Positions 1 to 7,766 are shown, counted from the stretch's first letter. The stretch is DNA of 21,843 nt from JAMIFN01 sp964608575 (GCA_964608575.1 CAZSPW010000018.1:1-21843), one strand, 5' to 3'. Program-made: numbers and translations. Notes: generated by a model not told the origin, from the sequence alone.

Positions 1-1086
1 GTATGGCGGCAAGCACAGGTGATGGAGGTGGAGGCCGCTGAGCGCGATCGCGCCCAAGCCGTTTGGGTGCTCAATGGCCTATTGGATTGGGCGCGCATCA
101 TCATTCGCGAAGATGACAAACCATCAGGCAATAACAGCAATCCTAGGCGGGTGGATTATTTGGACGAGCCTTGGGCGAAAGAGTTAAAAGCCTCATCACT
201 GGCCGCTTTTTTGGCTTTAGACAAAAACGACAGCGGCGGGCGCGACACCGCCGATATGGCGAATGCTTTTTTCTCAGGCAAGTTTGAAGACCAAAACAGC
301 AAGTTCAATCTGCCCGATTTACTGGCCGATGATTTAAACGGTTTTGACCCCGCCTACGAAACCGTGTTCAATCGCTTGTGCGCCTTGCTGTCTGTGCCCG
401 ATGCCGAACGCGATTACTTCAAAGCGGCGTATTTACGCGCTGCCCGTACTAAGGCGGGTAAAACTGGGCAAGACGGCAATATGCCAGCCGCCCCCAAAAG
501 GCCAGAAGGGCAAAGCCTAGACCCCGCTTATCAGCCTGGCGACGCGCTATTTCCGATGACGCTAGAGCAATTGCCCTGGCTGGGCGCGGACACCGCCACG
601 GTGGATAGGCTGCGCCCGTATTTGGTCTCGTTTTTGCCCACGCGCATAGACCAGCCGCGCCAACGCCAAAAAATCAACATCAATACCGCTGATGCCGTCA
701 TGCTGAAAGCCGCGATAGACGGCTGCGACGATAACTGCGCGCAGCAGATTAGGCAGATGAGCTTGTCCACCGCCATCAAAGGCTTTGCTGATGCCGATCA
801 GCTTTTTGCCCAAAGCGCCTTCGCTAGCCTCAAAGCCCGCAACAGCAGCGCCCCGATTGATGGCAAAAGTCAGCTATTTAAGGTCATGGGCAAATTGCAG
901 GTGAACCAGTTGATCGTAGAAGAAATCGCCCTAATTTGGCGCCCCAGCGCGGGCGATGCTAGCGTGTATAGCCGCGACCGCAGTGCCTTAGGCAGCTTTA
1001 TCAACGAGGGTGAGGACAGCGATGCCCTGGGCACAGACGATTTAGCCGCCCTGTATAAGCGCGAGAATGGCGACACCCAGCCATAA
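1..1086 (+). CDS. gspK: Type II secretion system minor pseudopilin GspK (5' end outside window)
   Basis: The reading frame is open to the first base, so about 361 C-terminal residues are visible and the prepilin leader and N-terminal helix are missing. GspK caps the type II secretion pseudopilus tip in the periplasm together with GspI and GspJ. The visible start, EVEAAERDRAQAVWVLNG followed by LDWARIIIRED, is the conserved region just after the GspK helix. A later KININTADAVMLKAAIDG stretch, with a helix-hairpin-helix-like segment behind it, matches the C-terminal T2SSK domain. CDDNC within that part may be a disulfide or calcium-loop variant. In most gsp operons gspL and gspM follow; here phaM follows after 34 bases, so this gene may end its operon. 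Assignment is by motif recognition. Confidence 0.82.
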   Translation, partial: VWRQAQVMEVEAAERDRAQAVWVLNGLLDWARIIIREDDKPSGNNSNPRRVDYLDEPWAKELKASSLAAFLALDKNDSGGRDTADMANAFFSGKFEDQNSKFNLPDLLADDLNGFDPAYETVFNRLCALLSVPDAERDYFKAAYLRAARTKAGKTGQDGNMPAAPKRPEGQSLDPAYQPGDALFPMTLEQLPWLGADTATVDRLRPYLVSFLPTRIDQPRQRQKININTADAVMLKAAIDGCDDNCAQQIRQMSLSTAIKGFADADQLFAQSAFASLKARNSSAPIDGKSQLFKVMGKLQVNQLIVEEIALIWRPSAGDASVYSRDRSALGSFINEGEDSDALGTDDLAALYKRENGDTQP

Positions 1087-1120
1087 TCGCTTTGCATTTA
1101 TAAACTTGAGGAATATACCC

Positions 1121-1942
1121 ATGAGCAATGCGAAAAACTTCGACCTCTCTGCCCTGATTCCAGGCTTTGATGCCTTCAAACAGATGGCGGGGCAAATCCC
1201 TGGCGTGGGCAAAGGCTTGGGCGCGGGGGGCAAAAATCCCTTTATGCCCAACCCTGGCAGCTGGATAGCGCCCACCCTGAGCGTGGAAGAGCTAGAAAAA
1301 CGCATAGCCGAGCTGCAAACCGTCAAACTTTGGCTGGAAAACAATGCCCGCCTGATTGAGGCCACCACCCAAGCCCTGCAAGTACAAAAAATGACGGTGG
1401 CGACGCTGCAAGAAATGAAGGTGAATCTGGGCAAGGTTTGGCCGGGTATGGCGGCAGCATCAGGCGCTGCGACCAGCGCCACAGCAGGCAAAAGCAGCAG
1501 CAAAAGCAAAGCCAGCCGCAGCCGCAATAAAACCGCATTCGATTTGGGGCAAAGCAAAGAAGCCCCAAAAGCGCAAGAAGCGCCCCAAGCTGAGGCTAGT
1601 GCTGCACACGCACAAACTGAACAGACAGACCCCAATGCAGCTATGCAAATAGCCAGCCAGCAGGCTCTGCAAATGTGGCAGGGTTTGACCCAGCAATTTG
1701 GCCAGATTGCCAGCCAAGTGATGCAGGACAGCCAAGCCGCAGCGCAAAAAATGGCACAGGCTGCGCCTTTAGGCAAACGCAGCGCAGCTAAAAAAACCAC
1801 CAGTCGTACAGCTGCAAAATCTACGGCTACATCTACAAGGAAAGCTGCAAGCAAGACCGTCGCCAAAACAACCCGCAAAACCGCTGTGAAAAGTGTGCGT
1901 AAAGCTGCGCCCAAGCCCGTTCATACTGGGCGTAAAAAATAA
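1121..1942 (+). CDS. phaM: PhaM-type polyhydroxyalkanoate granule / nucleoid-binding regulatory protein
   Basis: The product has 273 residues. Residues 50-105 (APTLSVEELEKRIAEL, then WLENNARLIEATTQALQVQK) match the PhaM domain, which in Ralstonia eutropha activates PHA synthase PhaC1 and links granules to the nucleoid. Residues 120-165 are a low-complexity Ser/Lys/Ala linker. Residues 219-273 form a histone-H1-like tail with about 19 Lys or Arg and no acidic residue, fitting DNA binding. I chose ATG 1121 because GAGG lies about 9 bases upstream; an in-frame start at 1067 would overlap gspK. Nothing else PHA-related is visible nearby. DNA binding and synthase activation are family knowledge, not shown here. 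Confidence 0.83.
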   Translation: MSNAKNFDLSALIPGFDAFKQMAGQIPGVGKGLGAGGKNPFMPNPGSWIAPTLSVEELEKRIAELQTVKLWLENNARLIEATTQALQVQKMTVATLQEMKVNLGKVWPGMAAASGAATSATAGKSSSKSKASRSRNKTAFDLGQSKEAPKAQEAPQAEASAAHAQTEQTDPNAAMQIASQQALQMWQGLTQQFGQIASQVMQDSQAAAQKMAQAAPLGKRSAAKKTTSRTAAKSTATSTRKAASKTVAKTTRKTAVKSVRKAAPKPVHTGRKK

Positions 1943-1947
1943 GCATG

Positions 1948-1994
1948 TTTTTGCCATTTTAGGCCGCAGATACTGCCTGGGCAGCTCTTATTTT
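1948..1994 (+). repeat. Intergenic repeat copy A (about 46 bp)
   Basis: This is copy A of a short dispersed element: ATTTTAGGCCG, seven variable bases, then TGCCTGGGCAGCT. It starts five bases after the phaM stop codon. Copies B (5129), C (14042) and D (21167) align; A, B and D need no gaps. The core CTGCC-TG-GGCAG is an inverted repeat. The remaining sequence up to 2062 shows no gene. Confidence 0.7.
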
Positions 1995-2062
1995 GAATGC
2001 AGCGTTTGGCAACATCTAGGGTTTACACAAGGGCAAGCGGCAGCAAAGTAGCCATAGCCCTG

Positions 2063-2071
2063 TGCTAAATT
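2063..2071 (+). promoter_or_regulatory. Candidate extended -10 promoter placing the transcript start at the ATG of the M20 gene
   Basis: TGCTAAATT (TG-n-TAAATT) ends seven bases before ATG 2079, and no Shine-Dalgarno sequence precedes that ATG. Transcription would therefore begin at or within a base or two of the start codon. No good -35 box is visible, as is common for extended -10 promoters. Inference from sequence only. Confidence 0.4.
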
Positions 2072-2078
2072 CCTTGGC

Positions 2079-3281
2079 ATGACGATGATGCCAATATTTG
2101 ATGATTTTTGGGCGCAGCATGGCGCGCATTTGCAAACCCTGCGCCGTGACATCCACGCCCACCCTGAGCTCTGTTTTGCCGAAGAACGCACCAGCGCCTT
2201 AGTGGCTGAAAAACTGCAATCCTGGGGCATCACCGTGCATCGTGGCTTGGGCAAAACTGGGCTGGTGGGGGTCATTAAAAAAGGCAGTAATACCCGCGCT
2301 ATCGGCCTGCGTGCGGATATGGACGCGCTGCCCATGCAGGAGCACAACCAATTCGCCCACGCTTCCAAATATGCAGGGCGTATGCACGCTTGCGGGCATG
2401 ATGGCCACACTGCGACCCTGCTGGCTACAGCGCAATACTTGGCGCAGCACAGCGATTTTGATGGCACGGTGTATTTGATTTTTCAACCCGCAGAAGAAGG
2501 CGGAGGCGGCGCCAAGGCCATGATGGACGACGGCTTGTTTAGCCGTTTTCCTATGGATGCGGTTTATGCCCTGCACAACTGGCCGGGCTTGCCCGTGGGC
2601 ACTGTGGCCGCCAGCGCCGGCCCTGTTATGGCTTCGTCCAACGAGTTTAAATTGGTGCTGCGCGGCAAAGGCTGCCACGCGGCCATGCCCCATTTGGGCA
2701 GAGACCCCGTCGTAGCCGCCGCCGCACTGATTCAAGCCTGGCAAAGCATCGTCAGCCGCAACCTCAAACCCATAGATGACAGCGTGATCAGCACCACGAT
2801 TTTGCGCGCGGGCGAAGCCAGCAATGTCATCCCCGAAACCTGCACCCTGGAAGGCACCGTGCGCACCTTTAGCCTAGAGGTACTGGACACCATAGAGGCA
2901 CGCATGCGCGAGATGGCCGATGCCATTGCCCTAGCTTACGGCTGCGTGGCCGAGTTTCATTTCGAACGCAATTACCCGCCGACGATTAACCACGCAGCGC
3001 AAGCGCAAATCGTACAAACGGCTGCTACTGCTGTGCTCGGCAGCGCCCGAGTACAAGCTCAAGAACCCACCATGGGGGCTGAAGACTTTGCTTATATGCT
3101 GCAAGCCAAACCTGGCTGCTACTTCTTTTTAGGCAATGGCGACGGCGAGCACCGCAGCAGCGGCCACGGCATGGGGCCTTGCATGCTGCATAACCCCAGT
3201 TACGATTTCAACGATGCCTTATTGCCTATTGGCATCCAAATCTGGGCAGCTTTGGTACAAACTGAGCTGCCTGCTACATAA
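2079..3281 (+). CDS. M20D-family amidohydrolase (hippurate / N-acyl-amino-acid hydrolase type)
   Basis: The 400-residue product fits the length of the HipO/AmaA/IAA-conjugate hydrolase group, cytosolic di-metal enzymes that split N-acyl amino acids into acid and amino acid. Visible signatures are HAHPEL (26-31), ADMDALPMQE with its metal-bridging region (79-88), HACGHDGH (103-110) with the Cys and His ligands, QPAEEGGGGA (136-145), LHNWPG (165-170), the dimerisation-lid segment GCHAAMPHLGRDP, and near the end GAEDFAYML and HNPSYDFND. No metal ligand appears missing. The true acyl donor cannot be read from sequence. Start 2079 is preferred because of an extended -10 motif just upstream; ATGs at 2085 and 2088 are alternatives. 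A DUF2817 gene follows after 20 bases and is probably co-transcribed. Confidence 0.9.
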   Translation: MTMMPIFDDFWAQHGAHLQTLRRDIHAHPELCFAEERTSALVAEKLQSWGITVHRGLGKTGLVGVIKKGSNTRAIGLRADMDALPMQEHNQFAHASKYAGRMHACGHDGHTATLLATAQYLAQHSDFDGTVYLIFQPAEEGGGGAKAMMDDGLFSRFPMDAVYALHNWPGLPVGTVAASAGPVMASSNEFKLVLRGKGCHAAMPHLGRDPVVAAAALIQAWQSIVSRNLKPIDDSVISTTILRAGEASNVIPETCTLEGTVRTFSLEVLDTIEARMREMADAIALAYGCVAEFHFERNYPPTINHAAQAQIVQTAATAVLGSARVQAQEPTMGAEDFAYMLQAKPGCYFFLGNGDGEHRSSGHGMGPCMLHNPSYDFNDALLPIGIQIWAALVQTELPAT

Positions 3282-3301
3282 AAAAATCTAGGGAGATGAT
3301 C

Positions 3302-4417
3302 GTGCTTGCTGTACCTGATGCTTTTGCCGACAGCTATGCCAAGGCGCGCGCTAATTTTCTTAAGGCCGCCGCTATTGCAGCCCTAACCACACGCAGCTTT
3401 ATACAAAACGAAAAAGGCTTAGAAGGTGAAGATTTGGCTATAGATGTAGCCTTTGAAGGCCAAGCTGACGCGCCCAATTTGCTGATTTTGAGTTGCGGCA
3501 CCCAAGGCGCCGATGGCTTTGCTGGCAGTGCCATCGAAACTTTCTTATTGCACGATCACGAATGGCACGAACAAGTAAAACGCAGCAATAGTGCCGTTTT
3601 GTATGTGCATGCCGTCAACCCCTGGGGGATGTCGCACCTGACTTTTGGCGATGCACAAAACATCAATTTTTTGCGCAATTTTGTAGACTTCAGCAAGCCC
3701 CTGCCTGCCAATCTTGGCTATGAGCAGTTGCATGAAAAGGCATTGACACCAGCTTGGGAAATTAGCGCTGCCAGCGAAGCCGCCACCCAAGAAATCATCA
3801 AAAAATATGGCTTGCATTTTTTATTGAATATTCACCAACGCGGGCAATACACCCGCCCCAATGGGTTTTATTACGGCGGCACTGCACCCAGCTGGTCGCA
3901 TCAACAATGGCGCAAGCTTTTGCAAATCTATGGCAGCCAAGCCAAACGCATTGCTTGGGTGGATATGCGCCGCGGCTGGGGTATCAGCAGCGGTCAAGCC
4001 ACCTTAGTCGCCAATGCCAGCCCCAGCGACGAAGAAGCCATAGATCGCGCCCGTGATTGGTGGGCGGCTGGCGATAACACCGCCTTGGTAGCGCGTCCCG
4101 ATGCTTTGCAAACCCTGATTCCTTTTGGCACAGGCAACCCTGTTATCAGCTTCGCACAAGAGTGTCCGCAAGCCCAATACACGGGTTTAGCGGCTTACTT
4201 TGCCGTAGTCGAATCGATGCAAGAGTTGTCTTTTGCGGCACGATCAGCCCAGTGGCTACAAGCACAAGCAGAACCTAAACCCGAGGATAGCGCTCGCACC
4301 CATGCCATGATGCGTGCAGTGAGCTTTAAAACCGACAGCACTTGGCAAGGCCCGGTGATTGCCCAAGGCAGGCAAATAGCGTTTCAGGCGCTTGCGGGTT
4401 TGGCCAAAACCACATGA
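3302..4417 (+). CDS. DUF2817 protein (M14 carboxypeptidase-like fold) with altered metal-binding motif
   Basis: The 371-residue product follows the DUF2817 pattern: SYAKARANFLKAA at the N-terminus, LEGEDLAIDVAF, LILSCGTQGADGFAGSAIET, VLYVHAVNPWGMS, RNFVDFSKPLPANLGY, and HQRGQYTRPNGFYYGG. In family members I remember, the third block reads GTHGVEGF, whose HxxE is the predicted zinc site of the M14-like fold. Here it is QxxD (Q68, D71). The usual NRNF of the substrate-binding block reads LRNF. H178 in the HQRGQY block is kept. The protein may therefore be catalytically changed or dead. I prefer GTG 3302, because GGAG (3292-3295) sits six bases upstream; ATG 3296 directly abuts it. No signal peptide. 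Probably in an operon with the M20 gene. Confidence 0.75.
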   Translation: MLAVPDAFADSYAKARANFLKAAAIAALTTRSFIQNEKGLEGEDLAIDVAFEGQADAPNLLILSCGTQGADGFAGSAIETFLLHDHEWHEQVKRSNSAVLYVHAVNPWGMSHLTFGDAQNINFLRNFVDFSKPLPANLGYEQLHEKALTPAWEISAASEAATQEIIKKYGLHFLLNIHQRGQYTRPNGFYYGGTAPSWSHQQWRKLLQIYGSQAKRIAWVDMRRGWGISSGQATLVANASPSDEEAIDRARDWWAAGDNTALVARPDALQTLIPFGTGNPVISFAQECPQAQYTGLAAYFAVVESMQELSFAARSAQWLQAQAEPKPEDSARTHAMMRAVSFKTDSTWQGPVIAQGRQIAFQALAGLAKTT

Positions 4418-4441
4418 ATCACCCACGGCGTGGGCAAAACA

Positions 4442-4466
4442 AAAGCCGCCTGATGAGGGCGGCTTT
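4442..4466 (-). terminator. Intrinsic terminator of dps
   Basis: A perfect 9-bp stem pairs AAAGCCGCC (4442-4450) with GGCGGCTTT (4458-4466) around a 7-base loop. Read on the minus strand it is followed by TTTTGTTTTG, and it lies 22 bases after the dps stop codon. It also lies 25 bases after the convergent DUF2817 stop and may work weakly in that direction. Confidence 0.85.
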
Positions 4467-4487
4467 AGCTGGTGGCAGGAAGAATGC

Positions 4488-4985
4488 TTAACGCAAGAGC
4501 GAGCGCAGCATCCAAGCGGTTTTCTCATGCACGGTCAGGCGTTGCGTCAGCAAATCGGCGCTAGGCTCATCGCTGGCTTTGTCCACCGCAGCAAACAAAG
4601 AACGGGCGGTGCGTGCCACGGCCTCATGCCCTTTGGCTAGATGCGCCACCATGTCTTCGGCTGTGGGCACGCCCTCTACCTCGTCTATGCTGGCCAATTT
4701 GGCAAAACTGGCGTAGGTGCCTGGGGCGGGAAAATCCAAGGCGCGGATACGCTCTGCAATTTCATCCAAGGCTGTCCATAGCTCGGTGTACTGCGTCATA
4801 AACATGGTGTGCAAAGTATTGAACATGGGGCCTTGCACATTCCAGTGGAAGTTGTGCGTCATCAGATACAGGGTGTAGGTATCGGCCAGCAAATGGCTTA
4901 GGCCATCGGCGATTTTTTTGCGCTGCTCTTGACTGATGCCAATGTCAATTTCAACGGCGCTTGTCAGCGTTTTTTTCTTAGCCAT
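4488..4985 (-). CDS. dps: Dps family DNA-protecting ferritin-like protein
   Basis: The product has 165 residues, a normal Dps length. Dps forms a dodecamer that oxidises and stores iron using peroxide and shields DNA in starved or stressed cells. The inter-subunit ferroxidase motif is visible: MTHNFHWNVQGPMF, then LHTMFMTQYTELWTALDEIAER, giving the His, His, Asp and Glu ligands. The N-terminus carries a short basic patch (MAKKK), the kind of tail that binds DNA in other Dps proteins. ATG 4985 is chosen because AAAGGAG stands eight bases upstream; the frame extends 27 codons further but those residues are unlike Dps. A terminator follows the gene. I could not identify a convincing OxyR site or promoter upstream. 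Confidence 0.95.
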   Translation of the reverse strand: MAKKKTLTSAVEIDIGISQEQRKKIADGLSHLLADTYTLYLMTHNFHWNVQGPMFNTLHTMFMTQYTELWTALDEIAERIRALDFPAPGTYASFAKLASIDEVEGVPTAEDMVAHLAKGHEAVARTARSLFAAVDKASDEPSADLLTQRLTVHEKTAWMLRSLLR

Positions 4986-5128
4986 GATGCTCACTCCTTT
5001 AACAATGAAAACAATGCAGCGCAAATTGTGCGTGTGATTTGCAGCATAACGCAAACTCCCGGCCAAACAGCAGCCCCTTTGCTAGCTTTTGTCTAAATCT
5101 AGCATAGAGAAAAGCAAAAATCAGACTA

Positions 5129-5175
5129 TTTTTGCGATTTTAGGCCGTCAAATCTGCCTGGGTAGCTATGAAATT
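5129..5175 (+). repeat. Intergenic repeat copy B
   Basis: It matches copy A without gaps: TTTTTGCGATTTTAGGCCG, seven variable bases, then TGCCTGGGTAGCTAT. It lies between the stop of lspA and the start of dps, in the orientation opposite to both genes. The rest of 4986-5206 holds the dps upstream region and no gene I can support. Confidence 0.7.
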
Positions 5176-5206
5176 CATACCGGACAGATCATTGGGTTTG
5201 CATCCA

Positions 5207-5776
5207 TTAGGTTTTGCGCACACGCAGCAACTCATCGGCGATCAGGCACACGGCACCGAGAAAAATCGCGCTGTCCGCTAAGTTAAAGGCAGGGAAATGG
5301 CCTTGGTAGAACACTGGCGCGAGCCAAGAAAAGTGGAAATCTAAAAAATCCACCACAAAACCGTGCATGCTGCGGTCAATCAAATTGCCCAAAGCTCCGC
5401 CCATAATGCAGGCCAGCGCAAAGGAAAAGAGTTTTTGTTGCCCGTGCTTGAACAAAAAGAAAATGATCAAGCCCACTGCAAACACGCTAATTCCTAAGAA
5501 AAACCAACGCTGCCAGCCCCCTGCATCAGCCAAAAATGAAAATGCCGCGCCGGCATTGTGCAAACGGGTGATGTTGAAAAAGCTCGTTACGGGCATGACA
5601 TCGCCGAGCTTGTAGTAACCAAGCACCAAGGTTTTTGTATATTGATCAGCAACAGCGATGATGGCAGCCAAAGCCAACCAAAGCCACACTGCACCGCCAG
5701 CGCGCGAGCCGCCCTTGCTTGTAGTTGAAACCGAACGGGGCTTGGAGCGAGAAGTGGTCTGTTTTTTCTGCGGCAT
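5207..5776 (-). CDS. lspA: Lipoprotein signal peptidase (signal peptidase II)
   Basis: LspA is the inner-membrane aspartyl protease that removes signal peptides from prolipoproteins after diacylglyceryl transfer. The 189-residue product keeps the family blocks: ADQYTK in the first membrane helix, TRLHNAGAAFSFLADAGGWQ, GGALGNLIDR, HGFVVDFLDFH and FPAFNLADSAI. The two catalytic Asp lie in the VVDF and NLADS blocks. Four membrane helices are evident. The first 28 residues are a basic Ser/Thr/Lys-rich cytoplasmic tail that makes the protein about 25 residues longer than E. coli LspA. A start nearer the first helix is not obvious, so ATG 5776 is kept despite a weak ribosome site. The usual upstream partner ileS is absent; a divergent flavin reductase gene starts 170 bases away. 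Confidence 0.95.
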   Translation of the reverse strand: MPQKKQTTSRSKPRSVSTTSKGGSRAGGAVWLWLALAAIIAVADQYTKTLVLGYYKLGDVMPVTSFFNITRLHNAGAAFSFLADAGGWQRWFFLGISVFAVGLIIFFLFKHGQQKLFSFALACIMGGALGNLIDRSMHGFVVDFLDFHFSWLAPVFYQGHFPAFNLADSAIFLGAVCLIADELLRVRKT

Positions 5777-5945
5777 AAGCTAGCGGCGCAAAGGCCAAAA
5801 TGGAAGGGAAAGCAGAGAAGCATCCATTCTAGCGATGCCTAACTGCGCTCCCGCATAAATCCTACACACTGCGTTTAGAATCCCCTGCTAGGCGCTGCAG
5901 TTTGCCCTGCCCTACCCACTTAGATGCTGACCACCGTCTCAATCC

Positions 5946-6959
5946 ATGACTACTACCGCTAACAGTTCTTCAGCTAACACTTCGGCCAACAGCCCGGCGA
6001 TCGATCCTCGTGATTTTCGTAACGCCCTATCGATGTTTGCTACCGGTGTAACCATCATTACCACCCGTACCGATAGCGGCGAGCCCGTGGGCATCACTGC
6101 CAACAGCTTCAACTCCGTATCACTAGACCCACCAATGGTGCTGTGGAGCTTGGCAAAAAATGCTTATAGCCTCCCAGTATTTCAAGCTGCAAAAGAATGG
6201 AATGTGCACATTCTTTCTAATGAGCAAGAAGCCCTATCCAATAAATTTGCAAAAAAGGGCGAAGATAAGTTTGCAGGCATCACCCTCGAGCAAGGTGTCA
6301 CCCGCTCCCCCCTGCTGCCAGGCTGTAGCGCCCGTTTTCAATGCAAGACCATGTTTGAATATGATGGCGGGGATCACATCATATTTGTCGGTGAGGTGCT
6401 CGCCTACGACCAAAATCCGACGCCTCCGTTGCTCTATTTAAGCGGCAATTACGCGCTAGCGACCAAAAAAACCAATGCGATCGCCACCGAGCCTGTGGCC
6501 GCAGACCAAAGCGCAGACCGTGCGCCAGCCTTATTTTCAGAGGATTTGCTAGGCTACTTGCTGGGGCGCGCCCACTACCAGTTCTTTCATGCCATACGCC
6601 CTGCCATGCAGGCATACGGCTTGAGTGAGGCCGATTTCTTCACCTTATCTGTCCTGTCTGTGCGCGAGCAAGTTCCCGCCCATGAGCTTGATCATCTCAC
6701 TGCCTACACTGGCGCCAGGGTAGGCGCAGATTTATTGAATGATTTAGTGTGCCGTCAACTGGCCAACTCCACCGATGCAGGCTATGCGATTAGCGCTAAA
6801 GGGCGCGATGCCATGGCGCACATCATTGCCGCAGCCAAAGCCCAAGAGGAAGATTTAGGCTCAAAGCTAGGAGCCTTAGAGCTAACCGCACTGCGCAATT
6901 TACTCAAACGCAGCATCCAACAAACCGACCCTGGTATTGCCAAGCTCTGGAAATCTTAA
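5946..6959 (+). CDS. Flavin reductase with C-terminal MarR-like domain (C1-type monooxygenase reductase component)
   Basis: The 337-residue product has two parts. Residues about 20-170 are a flavin reductase domain of the HpaC/NtaB/DIM6 type (RDFRNALSMFATGVTIITT, GITANSFNSVSLDPPMV, HILSNEQ, LLYLSGNYA). Residues about 190-337 resemble a MarR winged-helix protein (FHAIRPAMQAYGLSEADFF, later TAYTGARVGADLLNDLV, then YAISAKGRDAMAHI). The same architecture is known in the C1 reductase of Acinetobacter p-hydroxyphenylacetate 3-hydroxylase, where the MarR-like part inhibits the reductase until the aromatic ligand binds. The product would supply reduced FMN or FAD to a separate monooxygenase, which is not in this window. 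No Shine-Dalgarno precedes ATG 5946. The hydratase gene follows after 24 bases. The ligand cannot be predicted. Confidence 0.85.
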   Translation: MTTTANSSSANTSANSPAIDPRDFRNALSMFATGVTIITTRTDSGEPVGITANSFNSVSLDPPMVLWSLAKNAYSLPVFQAAKEWNVHILSNEQEALSNKFAKKGEDKFAGITLEQGVTRSPLLPGCSARFQCKTMFEYDGGDHIIFVGEVLAYDQNPTPPLLYLSGNYALATKKTNAIATEPVAADQSADRAPALFSEDLLGYLLGRAHYQFFHAIRPAMQAYGLSEADFFTLSVLSVREQVPAHELDHLTAYTGARVGADLLNDLVCRQLANSTDAGYAISAKGRDAMAHIIAAAKAQEEDLGSKLGALELTALRNLLKRSIQQTDPGIAKLWKS

Positions 6960-6983
6960 TTTCTCGCGAAAGACTCTGCCCCC

Positions 6984-7766
6984 ATGGATACTCAACTGAT
7001 CGCACAATTAGGCGATGAACTCTACGATGCGCTCAAAGCTTGTAAGCCCATCGTTCCATTTACTGATCGCTACCAAGATATCAGTATTGATGATGCATAC
7101 AACATTCAACAGCGCATGATTGAACGCCGCACAAGCGCAGGCGAAAAGATCACCGGCAAAAAAATTGGGGCGACATCTGCCGCGGTACAAAATATGCTGG
7201 GCGTGTACCAGCCCGATTTTGGCTATCTGCTCGACGGTATGTTTATTGAAGAGGGGCAGACTATCCCTATGGATGAGATGATTGCGCCTCGTGCCGAAGG
7301 CGAAATTGCTTTTATCTTGAAGCGCGACTTGATGGGCCCTGGCCTGACCCCAGCTGAAGTGCTGCGCGCCACCGATTGCGTCATGGCTTGCTTTGAAATT
7401 GTTGACTCTCGCATTCAGGATTGGCGCATCAAAATTCAAGATACCGTCGCAGACAACGCTTCATGCGGCGTTTATGCTCTAGGCAGCGTATTGGGCGATC
7501 CTCGCAAGCTGGATTTAGGCTTGTGCGGCATGGTGGTAGAAAAAAATGGCCAAGTTGTTGCCACAGGCGCAGGCGCTGCGGCGCTTGGACATCCGGCCAA
7601 TGCCATCGCTTGGCTAGGCAACACATTAGGACGCAGAGGCATTGGGCTCAAGGCTGGGGAGGTCATTCTCTCAGGCTCACTCGCGCCCCTCATCCCCGTG
7701 CAAAAAGGCGATCATTTGCGTTGCACCATCGCCGGCATGGGGCATTGCAATATCCGTTTCGGATAA
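6984..7766 (+). CDS. 2-oxopent-4-enoate (2-keto-4-pentenoate) hydratase
   Basis: The 260-residue product has the length and motifs of the MhpD/DmpE/XylJ/HpaH/TesE hydratases: GKKIGATSAAVQNMLGV, QPDFGYLLDGM, PRAEGEIAFIL with the metal-binding Glu residues, CFEIVDSRIQDW, DNASCGVYALG, and LGNTLGRRGIGLKAGEVILS. These cytosolic metal-dependent enzymes add water to 2-hydroxypenta-2,4-dienoate or a longer homologue in meta-cleavage pathways, giving 4-hydroxy-2-oxo acids for an aldolase. Which side chain it accepts is unclear; TesE-like or HpaH-like roles are possible. It is probably co-transcribed with the flavin reductase gene. The usual partners (ring-cleavage dioxygenase, hydrolase, aldolase, aldehyde dehydrogenase) are absent; glnA follows. 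Confidence 0.9.
   Translation: MDTQLIAQLGDELYDALKACKPIVPFTDRYQDISIDDAYNIQQRMIERRTSAGEKITGKKIGATSAAVQNMLGVYQPDFGYLLDGMFIEEGQTIPMDEMIAPRAEGEIAFILKRDLMGPGLTPAEVLRATDCVMACFEIVDSRIQDWRIKIQDTVADNASCGVYALGSVLGDPRKLDLGLCGMVVEKNGQVVATGAGAAALGHPANAIAWLGNTLGRRGIGLKAGEVILSGSLAPLIPVQKGDHLRCTIAGMGHCNIRFG

Noticed and set aside
1042..1914. 290-codon minus-strand open frame antisense to gspK and phaM
   Set aside because: It is the mirror of the Lys/Ala-rich phaM codons, giving Ala/Leu/Cys-rich sequence with no recognisable domain. phaM itself has a ribosome site and family motifs.
2199..2744. 181-codon minus-strand open frame inside the M20 gene
   Set aside because: It is fully covered by a gene with intact catalytic motifs and has no features of its own.
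4392..4640. 82-codon plus-strand open frame between the DUF2817 gene and dps
   Set aside because: It runs through the dps terminator and antisense to dps, with no family resemblance.
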